A program made the position numbers and the translations under genes. From Gari tellinella (lineage: Eukaryota > Mollusca > Bivalvia > Cardiida > Psammobiidae): DNA of 64,000 bases. Positions 1-13,400 of the stretch are shown here, piece after piece (the first letter of the stretch is position 1; each line of letters begins with the position of its first letter). Where the stretch lies: positions 53,483,623 through 53,547,622 of the forward strand of contig OV277861.1 of the NCBI GenBank assembly GCA_922989275.2. Reading direction: 5' to 3'. Under the pieces are notes generated by a model. The model searched no databases. It saw only the letters and a program-made list of their open reading frames with translations, and was not told the origin of the DNA.

Positions 1-49
1 TCTGGGCGTCGTCCAATATTAGCCTATAGATGACAAAAACGGAGGTTAA

Positions 50-912
50 AGAGGCTTGCAACCAGATTTAGCATTAAAAATATTAATTTGTAAATATATG
101 TCAAACACTTATATAAACGGGTAAGAAATTAGTTTAGGATAAGAAATTCTGTTTAAAAAATGTATTTCAATAAAAAAAAATTATTGAGCTCTGGTGGTAT
201 TCAAACCAGGGACCCGGCATGGGGGACAGAGTAGCAAAATAAGCCATCCACTTAGCCCACTCAACCACAGGGCTATTCATATTTTTGGTATCGATTTAAG
301 GTTCTTCAGTGTGAAGCAATATTGAGAGTACATATGTAACCAGGGTAAACATTACCATAATACACAGTATGACAGGTGTACATGTTTCTCTACGCAATAC
401 ACAGGTATAGCACTGCCTACCTATACGTGGCTGTTCAAGGTTGATTGATTGTGAGTGAGCGATTCACGCATGCGTAACTTCTTTGCACAGAGCTCCTCTC
501 ATCTATCCCTCTCACTTCTGGTCAGTCTATTGATGAAGCAACATCTCTAAGCTTATCGTCCATGTGTTGTAGATATAACGCATGTGAGAAGCGTATCTGC
601 TTGGCCTCTGAACCCTTAATAAAGTATAGAGATCTACGAACAATATCCATTGTTATTACTAGACATCTGTTACACATAATTGGGCTCGGTTTATGTCTGA
701 GCCAGTGATCAATTTCTGTTGCATCTTTTGTCGCAACGGATAAAGCGATGGAAAATGTCTAAAAAAATTAAGATTCGAAGACTTTTCTTTAGGATATTTT
801 TAGACTGATCATATTTTTCAAATACCAGATGCATGATAATGCTACACATTTGGTTTTTATTTTAGTTTTTTTTCTTTTATTTTTTGCAAATACAACATCT
901 GGTTGTGAGTCT
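50..912 (-). mobile_element. TTAA-flanked TIR element with tRNA-like module, copy 1
   Basis: The left end reads AGAGGCTTGCAACCAG just after TTAA (46-49). The right end is the inverse, CTGGTTGTGAGTCT, followed by ATTA, a decayed TTAA. Near 185-280, read on the minus strand, is a tRNA-like stretch with a degenerate B box (the reverse of ATTCAAACCAGG) and Ser/Leu-type A-box remains. The right part (630-900) aligns by eye with 31667-31900 and 48393-48650. No long ORF is present, so the copy is non-autonomous. Assignment to a TTAA-targeting superfamily (piggyBac or Kolobok type) is inference. Confidence 0.65.
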
Positions 913-1133
913 ATTATTCTGAATATAGTACGTCGTAGAATCCTATAAAGGCTTTTACACGACGGAGTCGCTTTAACAAACAAAAAAAAGATAATGCTAA
1001 ACTTTCATGGAAGACCGTTGCATCTAAATATAATTATCCTTTAGAGGTTTTAGTGTTTGTTTTAAATGGCCAATATACCCGTTACAAGCACATAAATCTA
1101 GATCTACTCAAGAAAGATAATTGTGAATAAAAT

Positions 1134-1181
1134 TTGACGTTACGATAGCCTTCTCGATTGACGTTACGATAGCCTTCTCGA
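1134..1181. repeat. Exact 24-bp tandem duplication upstream of eIF3f
   Basis: Two identical 24-bp copies (1134-1157 and 1158-1181) begin TTGACGTTACG and end CTTCTCGA. Each holds TGACGT, a CRE/ATF half-site-like word. They lie about 200 bp upstream of the eIF3f start codon, so they may be promoter elements; that role is inference. Confidence 0.8.
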
Positions 1182-1339
1182 GCGTTACCTAAGTTGTAGC
1201 CGCATTTTCGTAATTATGTCAAACAATCCCAGAGTCGTCAATGTTGATATAAATAAAAAGTAGAGTATACCCTAGTAATTAAAATTAATTCTAATTGAGA
1301 TTTTATTAAATATAAGCATGAACTATGAACATTAAAATT

Positions 1340-1376
1340 TATCCAATCATACTCGTTTCGGTCTTTCACTTCCAAA
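1340..1376 (+). promoter_or_regulatory. Putative eIF3f core promoter / 5' leader with pyrimidine tract
   Basis: Just before the start codon is a pyrimidine-rich stretch (TCTTTCACTTCC) followed by a good initiation context, AAAATGG. Vertebrate eIF3 subunit mRNAs, eIF3f included, are reported to be 5'-TOP transcripts, so a pyrimidine-tract leader is plausible. The true cap site cannot be seen here. Confidence 0.25.
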
Positions 1377-1485
1377 ATGGCGACGAATCTCGTGTGTCGG
1401 GTGCATCCAGTTGTTATGTTTACGATTGTTGACTCCTATGAAAGGAGAAATGAAGATGCTAGGCGTGTTATCGGTACATTATTAG
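1377..1485 (+). CDS. EIF3F: eIF3f coding exon 1
   Basis: Residues 1-36 plus one base. It holds the start of the MPN domain ([19 protein letters not shown]). The donor is TTAG|GTAAAG. The first in-frame ATG sits in an AAAATGG context and gives the family-standard start. Confidence 0.93.
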
Positions 1486-4400
1486 GTAAAGAACAATATT
1501 ATGGTTCATTTCTGTAATCCTCAAAACGTAAATTTGATCAATAGACTTGAAAAGAGCTTGCTTACCAGACATGAAAACCATATGTCAATCTCCTTCACAG
1601 AGAGTTACAGAGTATTCATTCCTTCCCAGGGCTGGACAAATCCTCTTGCCCGTTCCATGGGCAAGCTCAAATTCAGTTTGGACACGTCCAATTCAGACTG
1701 CAAATTGCCCTGGGTCAATTTTCCGATCTGGGCAGTTTCCAATTCTTGGAAAAATTGTAAATAAACCAACCTATTGACTAGTTGCACTTGGTTAACAATT
1801 GATGTGTAGCCGAGAGCTAATCTACATATACGGGGTTACTCCCTACTATCAATTGCTGATAATGACAGGGAGGTCGGGGGACAGTGTTAAAATAAAAGCG
1901 ACTACTATTTCCAAGTACAGTGTAGCTCCATTATATCGCGGAAGTTGGGGTCCACGAAATGAAATCCGCGATGTGGTCGGATCGCGATATAGCCGAATTC
2001 TGAGCTGAACTATATTCTGCTGTATATTCCATTGCCAAACGCTATTATATCAATGTCATGCAATAAACACGGTTTCTTGGTTGATTACCTTGTTATTTCT
2101 TGTCAAAACAAGTCTTTATATGCACTGTCATATCTAGCATCAGCGTTTTCATGTGTATTATACCAAATGCCTAGTTTCGTTTTTGACAACGGCCGCCATT
2201 TTGAATAAAATGTGCGTGTGTATCAGTTAATCGTGGAACTCACACTTAATGTCTATATCGCGATTAGAACGCGGATAAAATGAGATTTTCTCGATTGACT
2301 TGTCAAAAAACGTAGCGCGGTATATGAAATTGAAAGAACAATGAAACCAATTATCAGTTCACAGGTTAAATATAATTTATTTCTTGGCCGACATTGTTCG
2401 AGTATGTTGTTATCTGGTACAAATCGCAGTTATGATTGTAAGCGTCTGATTGATGTATCAAAATATGAATGACTGTGATTTTAATGTCTGTGGTTATCTT
2501 TCCACTGCTATTAATACGGATTAGTCGACTTTGATAGTTATAACTCAATCAGGTTAGTTTGCTAATTATTGCTAAATAATGAGGGAAACCGCGCATGCGC
2601 GAGTTCACTCAGTAGGCCTATTGTTTGTTTGTTAGTGCACCTGTCAATCAACGCAGCGGGATGACACACGCGCAGTCCACAGAGATGGTGATAATTGACA
2701 CTGATTACGCAATTATAACGACCTGTTAAAGGAAGATATAAATATTAAAGAAACAGAAAAGATCGCTACTCGGCTTTTATTGACTTTTAGTATACATATT
2801 GGAAAAAAATGGGGTCCAAGCCGTGACCGCGATATATTGGCTTTCGCGAAATAGCGGACCGCGAAGTAATGGAGCTACACTGTAGTCACAAACAGTGCAA
2901 AACAGTGCAGTAAACAGACAATTTAATTTACAATTTAAAAACAGGTTAAGTGATTAGGGTTTGAAAGAGCAGAGGCTAGCAGTGAAGCCTGAGAGGCTGT
3001 CACTGGCCTTGATGTTATACGGGAGCTGGTTCCAAAGTCTGATACTACGAGGAAAAAAGGAGTTTGCATGATATTGTGTTCTAGAAAATGGTGTTATGAA
3101 GTTAAGTTTTCTTGATATGTGGAGATGGCTGTGATCTACTACTACAAGGTTCTGAGAGATTTTATAGAGCATAATAATGGAGGCTTTATTTCTTCTTTCT
3201 TCCAATGTTGGCCAATTTAAGGTATTCAGCATGCTAGTTACACTACTGTAGTACGAATAATCATTTAGAACGTATCTAGCAGCTGCTCTCTGCACTCTTT
3301 CAAGTTCGTAGGTCAATGAGGCTTGCCATGGGTGCCATACTGTGCTACAGTACTCCAGTTGTGGTAGTACGTAAGTCTTATAAGCAGTTTGTTTGATTTT
3401 ATGATTGTTAGTTTTGATGTTTCTTTTAATAAATCTGAGTGTGTTATTTGCTTTAGATGAAATGTTTTCAATGTGTTTATTCCAGGAAAAATCTTTACTA
3501 ATTGTTACCCCTAGATATTTTGCGTTTTCAGTTTCTTTTAATTCTTTTTGATGGAGCATGTAAGGAAATTTTCTAATGTTCTTCTTTTTCGAGATTCTTA
3601 TGATTTCGCATTTATCTGGGTTAAACTCCATTGACCATTTCCTTTCCCAAATTTCAAGGCTGTTTAAATCTTCTTGTAGGCCTTGTGAGTCAGATTCAGT
3701 ATTTATAGTGAAAGCATACAAAAAGGATACAAGCATATAATACATGAAATACAGTGGCAATAACTTACCTGAAGAAGCAAGGTGCGACTGTTCAGTTAAG
3801 CTGGTTGATCAAGAAGAGATAGAGTGAGCCGGGGACCACTCGTACATACTTCATATGGCTTTCGGCCCCGGCCTCTTCGAACTATGCCCCTGGCGTCCTC
3901 ACATCACAATCAAACACAGCAATAATCTGTGCCCCTGCCCCCAACCATGACCAATATTCCGCGATCTAATTATGTGGCAAGTCCAAAATTTAGAGCTGCT
4001 TGCCCTGAAAAGTATTTGTCTGGACAGCCCTGCTTCCTTAACAGATCTCTAAAGTAATGAATGTTAAATTAATTATAATATGTCTAATAAATATGAAATG
4101 GATGAAGTCTAAAACTGGACTTTCCTCTTCTCCGGTAGATCTAGTTTCAGATTCGGATAACAAAGTCAAAGCTGTGTCAGACACTGTACAAAATGTCAAA
4201 ATGAAATTACACAATATGGAACACATCCAAAGGCTTGAGCTTGCCAAAAATGAAATTATGACAAAACTTTGGAAAAAAAGTCATTCGCCTTTTAAAGACG
4301 AAAACACCACCTGGGGTTATCATCTTTTAAAGAATTGATCATTAATAATTGAAAGACTGATCGAGTTATGCAGACATTTTATAAAATACTTTAAATATAA

Positions 4401-7400
4401 ATGATCTACAAAAGCAGTCTAAGCCGATTCCGCTAACAGTTTCCAGTTTCATTTTTCGTTAACAATTGTTACATTGACTGATTACAAAATCGTTTTTGGA
4501 ACAATGAAAAAATAAATGAAATATTCTGATTGCTTGCTTTGATAGTTTTACCAGTCTGTTGCTTGACGCTTGCTGCTCTTTATCTCCATAAGTGTATCAA
4601 TAACTTGGTCACTGTGACTGGTTGACACTTGTTTCTCGGTTTCTGTTAAAATGTACACTGAAACCGAAAGGGTAATTTAGTAGATAGATAGATTTATTTC
4701 TTTAAAAAGAAAACATAACATGGCAAAACATAATTGAAGCAAACATATAAGAGCCTTGTAATGCGCACTAGTAAATCGTACATTCTACTAAAAATTCATG
4801 ACTGTATACACTATACAGCCAAAAGGCGTGGAAAGGCTTATATATGTATGGTGTTATGGGTTAAACCTTTCCCACATGGCCTTATCTTATATTGAAGATA
4901 GGTGACCACTTAAAGCAGGTTGAAAGTGAAGCAGAATGCACCTTAAGGTGCATTCTGCTTCACTTTCAGCCTGCTGTAAGCAACCCTCTGCTAGGAAATA
5001 GAAAATATTTCTTATGATATATATTCATGACTATATAAATTAGAACTTTTTTCTTCAGTGGAAGAATAAATTAGAGGTGTGAAAAGGCGTATTTATGGTG
5101 TGATGGGTTAAAAGATAATAAGGTATTCTTGTAAATCTAATGGAATATCTGATGACAATCTTCAATTTCAGGTGTGCATGATAAAGGTGCAGTGGAAATA
5201 ACAAATGCATTTGCTGTACCACACAATGAGTCAGAAGATGAGGTAAGGGAGTGATAAAAAGTTACTTTTTAGTTTTAACTCCATAGCATGTTTCTAGAGT
5301 TTTGAAGACAGGTGATCACTTAAAGCGGGTTGAAACAAAGCAGAATGCTCGACCTCAATGCTGCTTTACTTTCAACCTGCTTTATGCTACCATCTGCTAG
5401 AATATAGAAAATATTACTTACAGTGCGTATTCATGACTGTATAAAGAGGAATTATTTTCTTCAGTGGAGGAATGAATTAAAGGTGTAAAAATTTAATAAG
5501 ACTTATTCACCGAGTATCCTTACGGTACTGGATTTGTCAGATGATTCTAATGAGTAGTCATAGTGACACCATAGGATTTTGTAAAGGGGATTTTTTTGAC
5601 AACCCTTAGCTCACTCTCTCTTAATTATCTGGAGCCCTGTTACCCTTATTTGTACTGAGTGTTTCAAATGGACAATTCCACTTTTGTAAAATTCATTGAG
5701 ATGTATTCTGTTCAATGTTTTGTTCTAATTCTTCATTTCAGGTTGCAGCTGATCTTGAATATGCTAGAAATATGTTTGAATTGCATAAAAAGGTCAACGC
5801 ATCAGAAGTAATTGTAGGCTGGTAAGTATGTATAGAATTGACAATATAACTTGTAACATGTTTATGGAGTTACAGTTATGAATATGTGTCCAGATTTCCG
5901 ATTAGTAGATTTTTCTCCCATTGAACTGTAATGATGTTTGAGTTTTCTTTTTAACATTCAGCCTTCTTCAAGCAGCCATCTGTCAGTATGTAGGAACATT
6001 TCTCAGTGTTCCAGATTTGTGGGAGTAATCTGAACAAATCCAACATTTTCTCAATCATACTGCACCAAATCCTATGGTGTTACTACTCATTAGAATTGTC
6101 TCTGTGAGACGATTCTAACGAGTAGTTACACACAAGGGTTTAATGAAGAAATAAAGATTTTAGTTTTTGAAATACTCCCCTTATCTGGATCCCTGCTTTC
6201 TGCAACAGGAATAGATAAAGAATTAATAAATAAGTAAAGGTTGTGCTATGAGGGAATAGGGAAGATCTCATTTAAATGGTTCAGATCCTGAATATTTAAG
6301 ATCATGTGTTTATTTGAGAAAAGCAAGAGTTTATATTAAGCTACATTTAAAAAGAATATATTGAGATAATATTATCATCATCATAACCGGAATTTTGATT
6401 AACATGCAGGGTGGGAGCATCATCCCATCTAAAGAAAAGAATTATATATTAATCAATCACTATATTGCTTATTGAAGAAGCATACATGTAGAACTTTATT
6501 TATAGACAGGAAACACATGATACAGCACAAAAATAAATACAGAAAACTTTTATACTACTTGATGAAATAATGTATGAAATAATCAGGGCTCCAGATAAGA
6601 GGAATTTTTCAAAAACTAAAATCTTTATTTTTGCATTAAACCCTTTGGTGTCACTACTCATTAGAATCGTCTCTTCGAGACGATTCTAATGAGTAGTAAC
6701 ACCATAGGATTTGGTGCTGTAATTAGTGAGAAAATGTTGGATTTATTCGGAAAATTCCCTCTTATATGGAGCCCTGAAATAATAATTCAGATGAATGGTC
6801 AGAATCTGTCTATATCAGGTACTCAACAGGGCCAGAGGTGTCGGAACATTCACTGTTGATACACGAATACTACTCCAGAGAGGCCAAAAATCCAATACAT
6901 CTCACAGTTGACACCACTCTGAGAGGAACCAAAATGGGTGTAAAGGCCTACACAAGGTAAGTGACTAGATTGCTGTCAAACTTGTATTAACCCATTACTC
7001 CGTAGCCTGTTTCTAGTTTTGAAGATCAGTGTTTTTTTTCACCACTTTGGGAATGAGTTGGTACCCATTCAATTGAAAAAAATATGCCCTAAAACGGCGT
7101 AAAATACTTGATTTTGATGGCCTCCGTGGCCTAGTCACTGTGACTAACATCACTAAGCTCCTCACCGCTGTGAGTTCGAATCCCAGTAGGGTCGTTCGGA
7201 TTTTTCATGTGACGAAGTCTTCCAGCTGGCTTGCGGAAGGTCGGTGGTTCTACCCAGTTGCCGATTTGTGCCTGAAACAGTGCATAAAGGGCTTCTGGGG
7301 TCTTCCTCCATGTGTAATTTGATAGACGTCGCGATATGACTGAAATACTGGTAAAAGTGACGTAAAATCAAATCAAATCCAACTTGTATATTAGCCCGTC

Positions 7401-10400
7401 GTTACTCCATAGCCTGTTTCTAGTTTGAAGATAGGTAACCATTGGTTTATGGTCTCAACGTCCCAAGACCGCAACGTACCAGACGGAACGTCCCAATTAT
7501 ATGGATGGAACGTCCCAATATATAAAAATTATATGAAAACAGTATTATTTTACTGTTCCTTAATAAAGAAATGGTTTAATAATTTTCCCGAACCTAATCT
7601 GAAGGTTTTATGAAGAATATTGTCAAAAAATTAACACCCGATCGAAGGAAAAAAAGAATGCCTGTATAAACTCGTATCACGATGGGATGGAATGTTTGGC
7701 TTTTATACAAATGTCTCATTACAGACTAGAAGTCATCGCAGGCTTTAATAAGGGTTGAATCTGTGTGTAAATCGGATGTACACATGTCATACGAATACAG
7801 TGAGGAACCTGATCAGGGGTTATTCAATCCTAAATAGTCATTAATGGACAAAACTTAGCTGGAAACTGGAATTGTCCATTCAGGGATGAATAGGTTAAGG
7901 AAAATTATCGGCGATTGTAAACCAAGAAAAGCCAACTTTTTTAACAGGGATGTCGATACAGTTACTTAAACAATATATATATGCCTTTAAATACGATATT
8001 AGTACATCAAATCTATTTTAGTTGGTGTTTACGAAGGTTAGGTAGGATCGGCATTTTTCATATCGTCGCCGATTTATGGACAATAAAAGTATCTTTTTGA
8101 GCGGGAATTCATATATGACTTATAAACTGGTACACAGATACCTTTAAATACGCTATTACAACATAAAACCCTTTTCCTGTGGTGTTCTCTGCATTTCGAG
8201 TCGCTCGTCGATGAAAACAAAGAAAATGAATTCTGCTAAATATGACGCCTGCTTAAATCAATATATCCTCTATATGTGACTTTATTAATATCCAATTTAC
8301 AAACAATTTGGAATATATGATGAGAATTGAGTTGGTCTCTAATCTGGATGAAACTGTTTGAAAAGGTTATCAGGAGATTAGCTTTAGCTATCGTCACGGC
8401 CGTCGGAGTGTACTATTTGCAATTTTTTCTACGATCGGGTGTTCATTTTTGTAATAACAGATATCCTAAATCAATCAGATTATATATCGTGAATAATCTC
8501 AAAAACAATAAATTATACAAAAATAGTATGATAAAACTGATTTTCTATAATTTTTATAAAGTGGGACGACATTATTTGTTAATGACGAGTATACTCGTCG
8601 TTAGGGCTGAATGTATAAACCTACGAAAACGCCCCGAGTTCCCCATTTAAAATAGGGGTTATGCATTAATTCTATTTTTGGACTTTTTTCGACACTCCGG
8701 CCATGGCGTACAAATACACATTGAAATACCGAATACAACGTTTAAAATAGGTTTAAGATATAGTCTTGAAACTTATTATATCAATTTAAATGTATAGTAT
8801 GAACTCATGGTCGAACATTGGCGACCATATAAAAGTGCCGAGTATCCCTGACATACGGAAACAAAAGCCGAAATTCATTTAATATGTACATAATATTAGC
8901 TCGTTCCCTTGTGAATATTCTTTCCAGACTCCACCCACTATGAATAATTAACTAAATTTCTACTCTGTTATAATTAACAATCGTTTTTGCTAAACATTTG
9001 TGACAACTCTGATCTATGATAACTCTATAGACAGGTATAGTAGGCCCTGAACAATGTCTGCTCTGTTTGCAGAGGCGTTAAAAGGCTCAGTCGGGAAAGG
9101 GTTAAGAGACCTACAAATTGGTGTTAAAACAAAAATCCCATTCAAAATGATTCTTTTATTGGATTAAATGCGGCTACACTTAAAACTGAATTGTCACTTT
9201 TATATTGACACCGATTTTAACAGTCCACAAAGGCATTCTTTTGAAACTTGACTGAAATTAGTCGCAGGTTGGAAAACACATGTAATTTCAAAGAAATCGT
9301 AATATCTGATATTACAGTAAAACTTACACATACAGTGAAGAAGACGTTATTCTTTCACGTTTAAACGCAAACGAAATGCAATTGCAATAAAATGAAGGAA
9401 ATGACAACTAGTGGTCAATTCTGAATTTATTTATTTTAATCTGAGTGGCAAACATTAAGGAGCCTGGTCAGATGCCGGGTTACTCTCCAAAATGTTTGCA
9501 ATGTCAATAATAAGTTTTAGCAAAAATGCGTTTATTTGGAAAGAATAATGTGTTCTCCACTATAATTACCTAACAAATCAATAGTCCAGTCCACGGAATT
9601 ATAAACTTCTGTATATTATGTCCTTGTCCAGTCAATATTATCTGTAACAAAACTATTCAAAGTCTGATTCGACTCATACACACAAACTCGTAAGGGACGG
9701 GTGATTGACAGGACAAGGTCTTTTGAAGTTAATCGACACAGCTTCTTACAGGTTAACCGCTTTCTGATGTCATGTTTCATCTGTTTCTGCAGACTTTATT
9801 TTCGGCAGTCGGCTCTATTCATAGTCTTTGATGTTGCCGCGCAGAGGGCGATTTTTTTTGTTTTTAAAAAGGAGCCATCTGCTGAGAAGAATCACCAGTA
9901 AAATTATCAGAACACACTGTTTAAATGTTATTTTAAAAAAATTGTAATAGTTATGCACCCATGCAAACCTGGCCTATTAAACTACCGCTGTACCCAGACC
10001 ATTTAGCCTTATCTATTTTGTTAAGCAAACAGTGTAGACACTGCTCAGATGAATCCTTCACGAGTTCTTTGATCAGAATCTGCACTATTTGATGCCCCCG
10101 GTATCTATAAATGCGGATGCGTATAGCGTTGTCCTGTCCGTGTGTCCGTCCGTTAAGTAGACTTTACCGTTTCCTCCAGCATCAATACCACTGGATCCAA
10201 ACTATTTGTCACTCATTTCAACTTTTCTTCTTTTTCGAATGCATGAAAACTAATTTTTAGCTTATCAGACAATATGTTTAAAAAAGACGACAATTCAGCA
10301 TGAACACGTTAAAAACTCTGATCAAATCTTCAAAGTTAGCCGACTTCGCTTCCCCGCTCAACATATTCAACTCACAAGTAGAGTTTGTTGTTTTCTAAAA

Positions 10401-13400
10401 GTGATTGACAGCAGATTTTACTAATAATTATCCAATTGAAATACAACTTTTGGGAGCATGAAACTTTCCTTTTAGGGCCCAGATGTGAAATTAACAAATG
10501 GATAATGTTTCTAAATTTTCGAGTTACGATGTTTGTGTGTATGTAATGAGTTTACACGCAGTGATCTGTGAATGATTTTCTGGAATTTTACGAAAAATGC
10601 TGAAGATAAAAAATAACCTTGGCGAAAACAAAACACTTTTCATGGGAGTATAATTATAAGGTAAATCCGTTAATTTCATTCAAGTGTCATATATAAACCA
10701 ATAATTTGCTGTCTTATTATGATCTATTATGATATCAATATCTTTTTTTTTATAATGGCAATTTCGAATTGGAATTGAACGTTTGCTAAATAAATGAAAC
10801 AAGTTGGAAGTTTTTTTGTGTGAATCAATCAGACATTTAAAAACGTTAAGAAAGTTAAGAAAGTCGCAAACATTTGAACAATTTATCAAATCGTGCCGAT
10901 GTTCACAGCCTTGCGAAAAATATTATGCTATGCGATTATCAGCGCGTGCGGAATACACAGTGGCATATTAGACTTGACACGTGTATATGTGTTACGCCTC
11001 TCGTCTGCAACTTTTCCCTTTCATGTATGCCGACATTTCAAAGAGTGTAATCGTAGACATGAAACATATACACAGTGAAAAAAGGTAGCTACTTGGGTGT
11101 GGCATTAGCGAAAGGAAACTTATCTTCTACGAAATACGAAAATTAATGCGATGCTATAAGTGGATAAAACAACCCCGACTAACGGATGATAATACTCGCA
11201 TAGGAACATCGTATGTACATAGTATGTAAGCAAAAAATATTTCATTTAATCTCAGTTACTCATTTAAATCACTATTTAACTTTTGCATCAATTAATAATT
11301 GTCAAATACGGGTGATATATATAATTTTTTAAAAATGGCACGTTGGGTCCACAAATGGTACGTTGATGTCGTGGGGCGTTGATGCGATGGGGCGTTGAGA
11401 CCAGACACCTAACCATTTAAGCAGATTGAAAGTAAAACAGAATGTGCCTTAAGGCACATTCTTCGTTACTTTCAACCTGCGTTAAGCTACCATCTCCTAG
11501 GATATAGGAAATTATTTTTATATTGCTGTATTCAACCCTGAAACTTCAAAAGGACTCCAGGTTCAAATTGAATATAGTCCATTTTAGACCATTTAGGGTT
11601 GTTTCTTTGTATTGTAAAATTACAAATAGTGCAGGTCTACCCTAATAATAGGGCTCCTCTAGGAGCATTGAAGGCTTCTGAACTGGATCTAACCTACTAT
11701 CTACTGTTTTACACTATTTGCATATAGGATAAGTGTACTCTTTAAAGTACATTGTTTGTAAAGGATGAGTATACCTGTCACAAGAGTTCAATGTGTGGCA
11801 TACAAATCTGTTAGTGTATATGTTGCTCTATTTCAGTACTCCCATTGGAACACCAGGCAAAACCACAGGCACCATGTTTGCCCCTGTAAAAGTTGAAGTT
11901 GTGTCGTATGAACCAGAAAAAGTTGGAGGTATTTTATTTGCACCCAATATTGTTCTTTAATAAATTTTCATGCCATTATAGTTTGCAAAATTAAAATTAA
12001 AATTCCAGTTTTAATGTGTGGGTCTCCATGATTCGGCCAAATTTCTAGTAGTAACTGTAGCCTTCTAAAATCTATTGAACAACTGCCTGTTAGGAAGAAC
12101 GCAGATCAGAAAAAGTTGGATGTATTTAATTTGCACCTCCTTGTAACAGTGTTATGTAAGAAAATATCATGCCATAAAAGTTTGTCAATTTAAAATTCAA
12201 TCCCACATTCAAATGTGTTGGTCTTGAGGATTTGACCAAATTTTTAGTACATTGTAAAATCTATTGAGCAACTACCCTGTAAGGAAGAACAGAGATCTAA
12301 GTCAGTTTGTTGCTTAATCCCACAGGCGGATGTGGTCCAGTGGTAGTACACTCGACTACTGTACCTGGGGTTGTGAGTTTGATCCCTCACCAGACCAGGT
12401 CCTTTGGATGAGACTTTAGGTCTGACCGAGATCTGATGTATCAGTGCTTTACAATGGGCATCAAAAAGAACCAGAGAGCTCTGTCAATAATGTGGGGAAG
12501 CCTTCCAGCTGGCTTGCGGAAGGTCGGCGGTTCTACCCAGTTGCCGATTTGTGTCTGAAACAGTGCATAAAAGGGCTTCTGGGGTCTTCCTCCACCTGTA
12601 ATTAGCTGCACGTCGCGATATGACTGAAATACTGTTGAAAGCGAAGTTAAATCATAACAAATCAAATCTGTCAATAATAAGAGACGGGCATCACACTGAG
12701 GTTTTCTATATCCAGTCTTTGTCTTTGTGGCATCCAATTAACCCATAGATGGCAGAAACTAAAGTTAATAGACAAACAAATTGCTTAACCCAGCACTCCA
12801 TAAATACACCTTTTTAGCTCGCCTATTCGGAGAATGGGGGGGCTTATGGAATCACCCCGGCGTCGGCGTCGGCGTTGGTTTTTCATGGTTAAAGTTTTGG
12901 GGTAAGTGTTGTTATGCACTAATACATCATGAAATATTTGCATTAGGAAGCTGATATTTGGATTGGAGATGCCCTGTGGGTTGAACATTGCTGTTGTGTA
13001 GTTAAAATTAAAAAAAAAGTTTAAATTTAGTCAAAATTTCACCTTTTGTGGACTTAGGTTTTTCGGCTGATTTCTCATGGTTAAAGTTTTGGGGTAAGTG
13101 TTGTTATGCACTAATACTACATGAAATATTTGTATTAGGAAGCTGATATTTGGAATGGAGGTGCCCTGTGGGTTGAACATTGATGTTGTGTAGTTAAAAT
13201 TAAAAAAAAAGTTTAAATTTAGTCAAAATTTCACCTTTTGTGGACTTAGGTTTTTCGGCTGATTTCTCATGGTTAAAGTTTTGGGGTAAGTGTTGTTATG
13301 CACTAATACTACATGAAATATTTGTATTAGAAAGCTGATATTTGGATTGGAGGTGCCCTGTGGGTTGAACATTGATGTTGCGTAGTTTAAATTTAAAAAA

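Noticed and set aside
4057..4338. 93-codon frame as an eIF3f exon or separate gene
   Set aside because: No match to eIF3f, no clear splice sites, no recognised domain; kept only as an unexplained stretch.
7160..7200. True tRNA gene at the SINE heads (7116, 12324) or in the TTAA elements
   Set aside because: A and B boxes are present but acceptor and T stems do not pair well, and the sequences continue into repeat bodies; they are tRNA-derived retroposon heads or modules.
7634..9330. Transposase gene within the 3,966-bp element
   Set aside because: Longest frame is 107 codons (8327-8650) without a known motif; the element is non-autonomous or too decayed.
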